From IMG/VR virus record IMGVR_UViG_3300029268_000125, positions 1-25,168 of that record: a stretch of 25,168 bases of DNA. One strand, 5' to 3'. The notes under the pieces were generated by a model that had not been told where the DNA came from, ran no database searches, and was given only the letters and a program-made list of their open reading frames with translations. The stretch is from a virus. Numbering within the stretch: position 1 is the stretch's first letter; each line of letters begins with the position of its first letter. The translations under genes were made by a program, and so were the position numbers. Positions 1 to 5,735 of the stretch are shown here, piece after piece.

Positions 1-2015
1 TCAAGGGCCGCTAGCATGGTTGGGCGTGTTCTGAATGCCTCGCGCAGCGTGGGTAGCGCGGCCACGACTTTGGGTTTGATAACACCCCGACCGAGCCAGG
101 CGGCAAGTGAGCCGTTGCCAGCGGCGCCAGCTACGAGTGCGGGTAGATTCTTTTCCAAAAGTATGCTGCGGCTCTCGGATGGAGCGAATCGGGTCAATTC
201 GCATCCAAAAGTGGCAGGATCCGAAAGCATCACTTTGATGATGCTTTTCGCCATAGGCCCTTGGCCGCGGACTCTGGGTTCCTTGCCCGTAATCGATGCA
301 AGCAAAACGTTTGCCCATGTCTTGCTTTCGACTTTCGAGTTGAGAATGCGGATCGCCGTTTTGGTACGGGTTAGCACGCTTGTCTCGCGCAGCAGTTCGA
401 CCATTTCGCTGGGGCTTTGAATCAACCCAGTCACCTCATTCAGCACGGCCTCGCTGGCGCCTGATAGAATTTTCAGGAATGCTTTGCGGGTCTTGGCGTC
501 TGAGGACGTTTCCTTGAACGAAGCTGCCGCCCACTTCCGCGCCGCCGCTTTGTCGCTGCGGACAGCTTTAGTGACAGTGGCAAGGCCCTTCGGCTTAGCG
601 AGCAAGGATTTGAGGGAAGTATTGTTCAATACCTCGAAGAACTCGCTGGAAGCGAGAACAGCCGGTGAAGCAGCAATTTGCACGACCAGATTTCGGAATT
701 TCGCCAAGTCGCGTCGGGCCGGATGCGTGGCGTGGCCAGACACCAACCATGACCAGAATGCCGCATCCGTGGCGCCTAACCACATGCTGCGCACAGCTGC
801 CGTGGTATCACCCATCACCAAAGGCCATCGGTTCTCGAGGGCCAGAGATAACTCAGGGAGGATTTTTCGAAGTGACGGATTAGTTGCCGAATCGGACAGC
901 AAGCTCCGCAGAGCAGGTACCGACGCGCTCCTCAAGATTGGCTTGTTGGAGAGAAGCCATCGGAGCTTCTCGAAGGGATCAAGAATTGCAACGTAGGACA
1001 GAAAATGAAGGAGAGCTGGTGGCGACTCGCGCTGTGCTAACTCGCAGAAGTCGCTTTCGGCTTGGTTGCCCTGTGCTTGGTGAATCCATGGTTCACCCCA
1101 AAGCGATTTGACCCGCTTGTCAAAGCGTCCGAGCGTTTCGCGCTCCAAAAGCAGTGACTTGCTTTCTTCTTCAAGTTGCCCCGCTACGGCGCAGCGCAGT
1201 GTATCGCCAGATCTGCTTAGAAGCTTTTCGATCCGCTTTTGTTTTTCAGCGTATTCATTGGTGCCGCGGAAGTTCTCCGGTGCTTGGCTGATACGTTGCT
1301 CAAGGGAGGACTCGAGAAAAATGAAACGGTTTTCGGGTGCGTAAAGAATTGCAGCGGAGACATCGCCGCCCAAAACCCTCAGGCTGTCCTCGTCGATTCG
1401 CTTGCGCGCTGTCTCGGGGAACCATTCTCCTAGTGTCGAAATCAGATTCAACTTCTGCCATGCAGGAATGGCGAGCAGCTCGGTGATCCCTTTTGCTCCG
1501 AAGTTTTGCCACGCGTATGCAAACAGTCTTTTGACGAGTCTTGGGTCTTTTTCAACCAAGGATGCAAACTCGAAGGCCACAGCAGCTGGTCGGGGCGCCT
1601 TGTTTGTTCGCATCAGCGAACTTTCAAGAGGGCTCAGCTGAGTCGGCAGCCTACTGTTCTCGAGGTAATCAAGAAGTTCTAAAAAAGCCGTGCCTGACTG
1701 TTTCGACACACCTTGCCACTTGGCTCCCTTGCCTGCGCGCAAAACGCGCAAGGCATACAACGCGACAACTTTGGCCTCTTTCGGCGAAGTGCTCGCTAAT
1801 AATTTGTTTCGCAGGCTGTGGACTATGGAATTTCGGTCTTTGCCTACTGCGTCAGCAAATTCGACCCACGCTTCCCGATTAGCGGCGAAATACTTTGCTC
1901 GGCATGCCTTTGTGTTTTCCGAGTCTCGAAGAATGTTCTCTGCTGAGTGGCGCAAGAGATCACCCATGTTGATCTCCGCGTCCTCAGCCGACCGTGCGAT
2001 GACGCTTTGGTTCAT
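1..2015 (-). CDS. Large uncharacterised protein, 3' end beyond window; candidate retron accessory/effector
   Basis: One reading frame stays open on the minus strand for 671 codons from an ATG at 2015 to the left edge, so the gene is truncated by the window. An in-frame TAG lies upstream at 2058-2060. The ATG at 2015 has no clear ribosome site; an in-frame ATG at 1967 follows GGAG with a 6-nt gap and may be the true start. The product looks almost wholly alpha-helical, with many Leu/Ala/Lys/Glu-rich segments, like a repeat scaffold of HEAT or armadillo type. I see no Walker, nuclease or protease motif, no transmembrane segment, and no reverse-transcriptase YxDD. It starts 30 bp downstream of the putative retron RNA on the same strand, which is the effector position in some retrons (for example ncRNA-effector-RT in Eco1/Ec86). 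The function is unknown; the retron link is inferred from position only. All plus-strand frames here are shadows. Confidence 0.85.
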   Translation of the reverse strand, partial: MNQSVIARSAEDAEINMGDLLRHSAENILRDSENTKACRAKYFAANREAWVEFADAVGKDRNSIVHSLRNKLLASTSPKEAKVVALYALRVLRAGKGAKWQGVSKQSGTAFLELLDYLENSRLPTQLSPLESSLMRTNKAPRPAAVAFEFASLVEKDPRLVKRLFAYAWQNFGAKGITELLAIPAWQKLNLISTLGEWFPETARKRIDEDSLRVLGGDVSAAILYAPENRFIFLESSLEQRISQAPENFRGTNEYAEKQKRIEKLLSRSGDTLRCAVAGQLEEESKSLLLERETLGRFDKRVKSLWGEPWIHQAQGNQAESDFCELAQRESPPALLHFLSYVAILDPFEKLRWLLSNKPILRSASVPALRSLLSDSATNPSLRKILPELSLALENRWPLVMGDTTAAVRSMWLGATDAAFWSWLVSGHATHPARRDLAKFRNLVVQIAASPAVLASSEFFEVLNNTSLKSLLAKPKGLATVTKAVRSDKAAARKWAAASFKETSSDAKTRKAFLKILSGASEAVLNEVTGLIQSPSEMVELLRETSVLTRTKTAIRILNSKVESKTWANVLLASITGKEPRVRGQGPMAKSIIKVMLSDPATFGCELTRFAPSESRSILLEKNLPALVAGAAGNGSLAAWLGRGVIKPKVVAALPTLREAFRTRPTMLAAL

Positions 2016-2044
2016 TGACGGGGGAGGGCCGTTGATGAGGTGAG

Positions 2045-2247
2045 ATGGCCCACTCGGCTAGCCACCATTGTATTGCTTACTTTCTTGCGAAAGCAGGCGC
2101 GGAAGCCGTGCGCATGCCATGAGGAGCACAGCTTGCGAGGTGATGCGAATGGCAGGAGCACGGCTTCCGCGTCGGCTTTCGCCGGACGCAACCGTCTCTG
2201 CCGCCCCGGCGAAACACCGGGATTGTCTGAGCTAACGAGTGGGCCAT
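2045..2247 (-). ncRNA. Putative retron msr-msd RNA
   Basis: Read on the minus strand, the element begins ATGGCCCACTCG (2247-2236) and ends with its exact complement (2056-2045), like the a1/a2 repeats of retron RNAs. TTAGC follows a1 directly (2235-2231), the pentamer that carries the branching guanosine in retron Eco1 (Ec86); the candidate branch G is at 2232. Next comes a 7-bp hairpin with a TTT loop (2221-2205), like the msr stem bound by retron RTs, then a small GACG/CGTC hairpin (2196-2185). The candidate msd is a long hairpin, 2171-2098: 14 perfect pairs, a short internal loop, 6 more pairs and a 28-nt loop. The sequence shows the architecture; assignment to retrons rests on known family structure. 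No RT is visible in the window. A MITE is the main alternative, but I see no target-site duplication. Confidence 0.72.
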
Positions 2248-2250
2248 AAC

Positions 2251-2256
2251 TCTATA
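2251..2256 (-). promoter_or_regulatory. Candidate -10 box of the retron RNA promoter
   Basis: On the minus strand TATAGA (2256-2251) ends 4 nt before the first base of the a1 repeat, so transcription could start near the RNA's 5' end. The sequence just upstream is A-rich. No convincing -35 hexamer is present at 16-18 bp, so this is a weak call. Confidence 0.35.
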
Positions 2257-2551
2257 AGTTTTTTACTTCTTCTGAAGGGTGGAGCGCAACCATTATCTGT
2301 TATCAAAAGGCTATAGCCTCACAACCGCTACGGATTGCAAAAGTGTCTGCTCGCCCATTAAGTGCTACAAGCAGTTTGTGTGTCATATGGAAAATCAGGC
2401 TCGCAACTGAGTGCGCAGTGAGAGCACGCAGCCTTCGGGCAACGCCGCGAGCGCGGCGGAGTGGGCCTTTGTCATTTGTGCGTTTCCTTAAACGCACCAA
2501 GGGAGCTTTGCTTTCCGGTTGATCCGATCGACCAGCGCATTGTTCAAACCC
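2257..2551. other. Gene-free stretch with two perfect hairpins
   Basis: I see no convincing gene here; the frames have no family-like composition. Two compact inverted repeats stand out: CGCCGC-GAGC-GCGGCG (2443-2458) and GTGCGTTT-CCTT-AAACGCAC (2478-2497). Neither is followed by a T-run on either strand, so they are not classical terminators. A palindrome GGCTATAGCC also occurs near 2309-2318. The stretch separates the retron-like unit from integrase debris and may be part of an old element end. Confidence 0.4.
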
Positions 2552-2860
2552 TCAATGCGTTATAGCTAGAGGCCAGTATCCATGCGGCCTGCGCACGGCC
2601 CGGCTTTCGCAGATATCCGGGCCCACGTCGGGCATGGCCTGACCACGAGAGACCCGCGGCCATGGCACCTTGGTGCTGATGTTGCCAGTGACCTTCAGAA
2701 GGTTGTCCCGCCGTTGGCGGGCCTCGTTGATGTCCTTGGTCTCTAGCGACACTCGCACGCGGCGGGCGGTTTTGCTGGAGTCGTGGATCGTGTAGTGGCA
2801 CCACCAGGTGCCGTTGTTGTTCCAGATGTTGTGGTCGGGGTTCGGGCTATGTGTATTCAC
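2552..2860 (-). pseudogene. Tyrosine integrase N-terminal remnant
   Basis: The 102-residue frame begins like the arm-binding domain of a phage integrase: NNNGTWWCHYTIHDSSKTAR at residues 13-32, then RRVRVSLETKD and a helix INEARQRRDNLLKV. This parallels NGGWWLRFTD...RRVSLKTTD in the complete integrase at 3587-4738, but the two are clearly different proteins. After about residue 57 the similarity to integrases ends, and the frame stops long before any catalytic domain. It is best read as the scar of an earlier integration, now decayed. The C-terminal 45 residues are probably not native integrase sequence. Confidence 0.6.
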
Positions 2861-2916
2861 GCGCCCAGTTCAACACAGGGGGTGGGACATCCGCTGTCCT
2901 AGGCCAGAACAACTTT

Positions 2917-3153
2917 TTATGCGTTGGCCACAGGCAGTTGGCGCCAGTCTGTTGTGTAGTCTGGGGAACGTCTGCCGCTTTTCATTTGCCATCCTTTACC
3001 CGTGCGGCTCGTCCCCTGTGACGCCCGCTTGATTACCGGACTGCGCGGCGACCCCATGCGGCGGTTGATATCGTCCACGATCTTGTCCACGGCTGTTGAT
3101 TGGCGGGGTTGCTGGTCAAAGAGGCTTGGTTGGTAGGCACCGCACGGAACCAA
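2917..3153 (-). pseudogene. umuC: C-terminal remnant of a UmuC-type Y-family DNA polymerase
   Basis: The frame encodes the typical tail of error-prone polymerase V catalytic subunits: YQPSLFD (compare the SLFD/NLFD clamp-binding segment), a helix ending in DDINRRMG, then GKGWQMKSGRRSPDYTTDW and QLPVA before the stop. In E. coli UmuC the equivalent end is WQMKRELLSPAYTTRW followed by DIPAA. Only about 75 residues remain; an in-frame stop lies upstream at 3172-3174, and the catalytic palm and fingers are absent. The only start codon is a TTG at 3153, so it is unlikely to be expressed. The break lies between about 3155 and the end of the lipoprotein gene at 3195, making this a candidate left boundary of the prophage. 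Confidence 0.72.
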
Positions 3154-3194
3154 GGGGGCAACCCCTGCGATTTATCGGAGACACCCGACAAAAG

Positions 3195-3590
3195 TTACGG
3201 TTGCTGGATAGGCATGGTATAGACCGTGGGCGTCTGGCCGCCAGTGTAAATCGGCGGGGCCGGCGGCAAGTAAAGCCCGCTGTTGCCCCCAAACTGCGAG
3301 ACGACAGTAGTGCCGCCGACTTGTGTGGCCATGGTGGTGCCGCTGCGAGGAGTTACGACGATTACAGGCTGCGGTGCGGCCGCTGGCGCCGGCGCTGGGG
3401 CGTCATTGAACACTACGGTTGACGGGGCAATGCCCATCATGTCGGTGCCGGGCTGGAATTGCGGCTTGAACGGTTGCTCTTGTCGCTGCTTGCTGGAGGC
3501 CAGTATCCTCTCGTAGAGCGGATCGGGCGTTTGACACCCCGTGGCGGCCATCACTAAAGCGGCGGCGGTTATTGTGGTCAGTAGTTTCAT
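3195..3590 (-). CDS. Small prophage lipoprotein coupled to the integrase
   Basis: The 131-residue protein starts with a lipoprotein signal peptide: Lys2, a hydrophobic stretch, and the lipobox AATGC with the lipidated Cys at 19. The mature part is rich in Pro, Gln, Ala and Gly, with little predicted structure: a Gln-rich segment near 30-45, a PAPAPAAAPQP linker and Gly/Thr/Pro-rich repeats to the end. It should be anchored in a membrane by its lipid and extend as a flexible chain. Its ATG (3590-3588) overlaps the integrase stop (TATGA), so it is translated from the integrase mRNA and likely made in the lysogen. Function is unknown; superinfection exclusion or lysogenic conversion are guesses from position. 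The longer frame to 3638 overlaps the integrase and lacks the signal peptide, so I chose the inner start. Confidence 0.72.
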   Translation of the reverse strand: MKLLTTITAAALVMAATGCQTPDPLYERILASSKQRQEQPFKPQFQPGTDMMGIAPSTVVFNDAPAPAPAAAPQPVIVVTPRSGTTMATQVGGTTVVSQFGGNSGLYLPPAPPIYTGGQTPTVYTMPIQQP

Positions 3591-4738
3591 AGCGGTCTCT
3601 CTTGGAATACCAGCGGCACGGTCACGGCTTTCTGCCATGTCGCATACCAGCGGGCGGTTGTGGTGGGGGTGCTATGCCCCAAAAGATATTGCACCTGGCT
3701 GATCTGGCCGGTCGCCTCTAGCCAGTTGCTTCCGGCTTGCTTGCGCAGCTCGTAGGCTGCCCCCTTGCGGTCGGGGATAAAGCGGCGGACCCAGAGATTG
3801 AAGACGCGGAGCATGTAGTTGTAGCGCAGAAAGGGCGTCTCGTAAGGTAACAGATAATCGTCGGCGGTCATCAGTTCTTCGGCCATCCATGGCGGCAGGG
3901 TAATGTCGCGCTCGCGGGCGCCGCCGGTCTTTAGGGTGAACTGCTGGTCCCGGCGCTCACGGATGCACATTGTTTGTCCGTTCGGCCGGCTCTCGATCCA
4001 GCTACGGCGGGCATAGCTGACCTCCTTGGGCGTCATCCCGAGGTAGCGGCAGCAGATGAAGGCGCGGCGGATCAGCTTATCCTTGCGGCTATCCTGCTCC
4101 ATGGCCTCCAAGGCGTCCTTGTCGATGTGCTGGAAGCTGTTCGGGTCATACTTCTGCATGGCTTGCTTGCTGGTCTTGAGGAAGGCGGACAGGTCGGGCA
4201 GGTGGAAGCCGATCCAGTCCTTAGTGTGGGCGAAGACGGCCTTGGCCCCGGCCAGCGTGGTGCCCTTGGTGTAATTGTTGGTGCCATCATCGGCCCGCTG
4301 GAAAGCTACGGCGGTCTCGGCGGTCAATTCGCTGGACCGGACGGCCATCACCTTGGCCTTAACCGCCTCGCTCATGGTGCGCCGGTCTCCGTGGTCCCAG
4401 CCTTTGGCGCGGGCGATGACCCGCAGGAGGGCCGTGATGTTCCGGTGGGCCGTGTCGCAGTCGCTGACCTTCTCGTAGTGCTCGACCAGGGCGGCGATGG
4501 TCGGGGCGTCATTGCGCATGCCGGCCACCTCTTTCAGCTTGGCCATGCCCTGACCGGCCGCGATAGTGAGGAACGACATGCCCTTCTGCTTCGCCATCTT
4601 TTCGTCTGTCGTCTTGAGGCTGACCCGCCGCATCCTGTGGGTGCTGGGATCGGTAAAGCGCAACCACCAACCGCCATTGCGGATGAAGCAGGTGCCACGC
4701 ATCCCGAGTTTCGGGGCGTCTAGTTTGAAGGATGCCAT
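3587..4738 (-). CDS. int: Phage tyrosine integrase
   Basis: The 383-residue protein has the layout of a phage tyrosine recombinase: an N-terminal arm-binding domain (NGGWWLRFTD, RRVSLKTTDEK, about residues 21-48), a core-binding helical domain (about 75-190) and a catalytic domain. Visible catalytic elements are Lys270 in the beta-hairpin (FTLKTGGARERDITLP), Arg332 in YELRKQ, His355 in LLGHS and the likely nucleophile Tyr365 in TARWY. The first catalytic Arg, normally in a G-R-x-E setting, appears replaced: the aligned segment is GMTPKE (Thr236). The HxxR motif has Tyr329 instead of His. It should integrate and excise the phage. The start is the first ATG after the promoter region, and the leader would be very short. 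The large plus-strand frame 3974-4723 is its antisense shadow. Confidence 0.9.
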   Translation of the reverse strand: MASFKLDAPKLGMRGTCFIRNGGWWLRFTDPSTHRMRRVSLKTTDEKMAKQKGMSFLTIAAGQGMAKLKEVAGMRNDAPTIAALVEHYEKVSDCDTAHRNITALLRVIARAKGWDHGDRRTMSEAVKAKVMAVRSSELTAETAVAFQRADDGTNNYTKGTTLAGAKAVFAHTKDWIGFHLPDLSAFLKTSKQAMQKYDPNSFQHIDKDALEAMEQDSRKDKLIRRAFICCRYLGMTPKEVSYARRSWIESRPNGQTMCIRERRDQQFTLKTGGARERDITLPPWMAEELMTADDYLLPYETPFLRYNYMLRVFNLWVRRFIPDRKGAAYELRKQAGSNWLEATGQISQVQYLLGHSTPTTTARWYATWQKAVTVPLVFQERPL

Positions 4739-4747
4739 AACAGGCGC

Positions 4748-4775
4748 AGGATACTTGGTGTCAAAAGTGTGTCAA
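4748..4775 (-). promoter_or_regulatory. Candidate integrase promoter
   Basis: On the minus strand a perfect TTGACA (4775-4770) is followed after 16 bp by TATCCT (4753-4748), a four-of-six match to a -10 box. Transcription would start only a few bases before the integrase ATG at 4738, so the mRNA may be nearly leaderless. Two more TTGACA hexamers flank it (4798-4793 and 4764-4759). Confidence 0.5.
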
Positions 4776-4800
4776 GTTCTGTGCAAGTTCGGTGTCAAAA
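4757..4800. repeat. Direct repeats upstream of int, possible arm-type or operator sites
   Basis: On the plus strand GGTGTCAAAA occurs at 4757-4766 and 4791-4800, flanking two related copies GTCAAGTTC (4771-4779) and TGCAAGTTC (4782-4790). The order is A-B-B'-A. Repeats between an integrase gene and an att core are commonly integrase arm-binding sites. They also overlap the candidate int promoter, so binding could autoregulate int. The binding protein is inferred. Confidence 0.5.
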
Positions 4801-4866
4801 ATAATGAGGCAATGTGTTACAACGTGAGCCATTTGCGTTACAGGTTTACAGAGAGAAATGAATTTC

Positions 4867-4905
4867 GGGGGTGTAGCTCAACGGTCAGAGCAGGCGGCTC
4901 ATAAT
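4867..4905 (+). pseudogene. Orphan 5' half of a CAT-anticodon tRNA, candidate att core
   Basis: The sequence gives a tRNA acceptor strand GGGGGTG (4867-4873), TA, a D-arm GCTC-AACGGTCA-GAGC (4876-4891), A26, a 5' anticodon stem GGCGG and a loop CTCATAA with anticodon CAT (4900-4902), as in tRNA-Met or tRNA-Ile2. After this the tRNA stops: there is no good 3' anticodon stem, no TTCGAAT-like T-loop and no CACCCCC partner within 300 bp. A 5' half ending at the anticodon loop, 62 nt from repeats in front of int, fits a phage attachment core. Because phage genes lie on both sides, it is unclear whether this is a functional attP, a junction of two elements or a relic. Confidence 0.6.
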
Positions 4906-5208
4906 CTTCTGCTGATTGTGGCGTAACAGAGTAAATATGCCTGTTCGGTTGGCGGGTGCAAGCGTAGGTGTCATTCGGTGGGCTTGGCGGCCATCACCTT
5001 GCAGGCGCTGCGTTACGGGTCTTCATGCGCCCCTTGGTTGCGGGATGCAGGTGCGGTCGGCGCCACTTGCGCTTGCTGGCTTTTTCAATGGCCCGGTTGG
5101 CTTGGTTTCCATAGGTTCAGCGGCCATCACCGCCCCGCGACCAGAGCAAGAGCCTTGCGGCCCCTGCCCCGGTGTGAGCGGCGAATGTTTAGGCGGACGC
5201 GGCGGCCA
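4906..5208. other. Stretch with three GTGATGGCCGC repeats and only tiny frames
   Basis: No clear gene. The 11-mer GCGGCCATCAC (GTGATGGCCGC on the minus strand) occurs at 4987-4997, 5120-5130 and 5202-5212; the last contains the stop codon of the 5209-5571 gene. Each copy offers a TGATG stop/start overlap on the minus strand. The longest frame so started is 34 codons (5127-5023), followed by ATGA-linked frames of 10 and 7 codons. These may be decayed or very small leader-type genes, or the repeat may be a protein-binding site. Confidence 0.3.
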
Positions 5209-5571
5209 TCACTTTGCCGTAACGGCATAGCCGTAGCCCGAGCCGTCGATGCTGTCGATGTGGTATTGCGCGCCGAGCGTGCCGTGCCGCTCGGCGAGTC
5301 GCTCGATCGCGTCGAGCGTGTTCTGCTCAACGACCATCTCGCGCCGGCCCGATTCGGTCAGCGGCCGGACGCCATCCCGCCAGGGGATGAAATCGAGCGT
5401 AACGTGCAAATGGGTCGCTTGGGCTAGCGCGGAATCGGGCAGGTTGTCCACCGGCCCGCCATCCTCGTTGCACAGTGTGGCGTCCGCGCTTTTTGCGTTC
5501 GCCGTTTTACACGCCTCGGCGAGTAGTTTGTGTAGCTCGCGGGCAGCTTTGATCTCTGGTTCTGTTTTCAT
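5209..5571 (-). CDS. Hypothetical early phage protein, 120 aa
   Basis: A clean 120-residue frame with a helical N-terminus (residues 1-30, many Lys/Glu/Ala) and a C-terminal part with alternating hydrophobic residues (THLHVTLDFIPW, then GAQYHIDSIDGSGYGYAVTA) that looks like beta strands. I recognise no family. The ATG follows AAAGGAG with a sensible gap and overlaps the stop of the upstream 55-codon gene (CAATGA), so translation is coupled. It is the last gene of a leftward unit running 6360-5209. Being in the early leftward arm of a temperate phage suggests a non-essential, host-interaction or regulatory role, which is inference. Confidence 0.65.
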   Translation of the reverse strand: MKTEPEIKAARELHKLLAEACKTANAKSADATLCNEDGGPVDNLPDSALAQATHLHVTLDFIPWRDGVRPLTESGRREMVVEQNTLDAIERLAERHGTLGAQYHIDSIDGSGYGYAVTAK

Positions 5572-5735
5572 TGTGTGTCTCCTTTGTCTGTGTTCGAGGA
5601 ACTGGCGTCTTTCTTGGGCCAGCGTTTTGCGCGGGCGGCAGCAAGCCGTTTCTTTCGGCGGGCCAGCTCAGCCGCAGAAAAGTTTTTAGGCTTTCCAGCG
5701 GCGAGTTTTCCGAGAGCTTGGGCGGCTTTATTCAT
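5568..5735 (-). CDS. Small basic protein, 55 aa
   Basis: The peptide MNKAAQALGKLAAGKPKNFS continues into a strongly basic helix rich in Arg, Lys and Ala and ends in a polar acidic tail. It may bind nucleic acid. The start at 5735 is chosen because it overlaps the stop of the upstream gene by 8 nt and removes a 59-residue upstream extension that overlaps that gene and has shadow-like composition. Its stop overlaps the next ATG. I do not recognise a family. Confidence 0.55.
   Translation of the reverse strand: MNKAAQALGKLAAGKPKNFSAAELARRKKRLAAARAKRWPKKDASSSNTDKGDTQ

Noticed and set aside
16-2043. Many plus-strand frames (16-420, 484-996, 1108-1344, 1541-1882, 1690-2043 and others)
   Set aside because: They lie antisense to one minus-strand frame that stays open for 671 codons; their composition is shadow-like.
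2045-2247. Retron RNA on the plus strand, or a MITE
   Set aside because: Only the minus strand has TTAGC after the first repeat followed by the UUU-loop stem, and the nearest gene is downstream on the minus strand. No target-site duplication flanks the repeats, so the MITE view is less likely, though not excluded.
2571-3509. 13-bp direct repeat GAGGCCAGTATCC at 2571-2583 and near 3497 as att sites
   Set aside because: A few identical 13-mers are expected by chance in 25 kb; one copy lies inside the lipoprotein gene, and similarity does not extend.
3974-4723. 249-residue plus-strand frame
   Set aside because: Antisense to the integrase; Gly/Val/Leu-rich shadow without family features.
4867-5230. 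Intact tRNA, or a tRNA split by a group I intron
   Set aside because: No T-arm, no 3' anticodon stem and no CACCCCC partner found in the next 300 bp.
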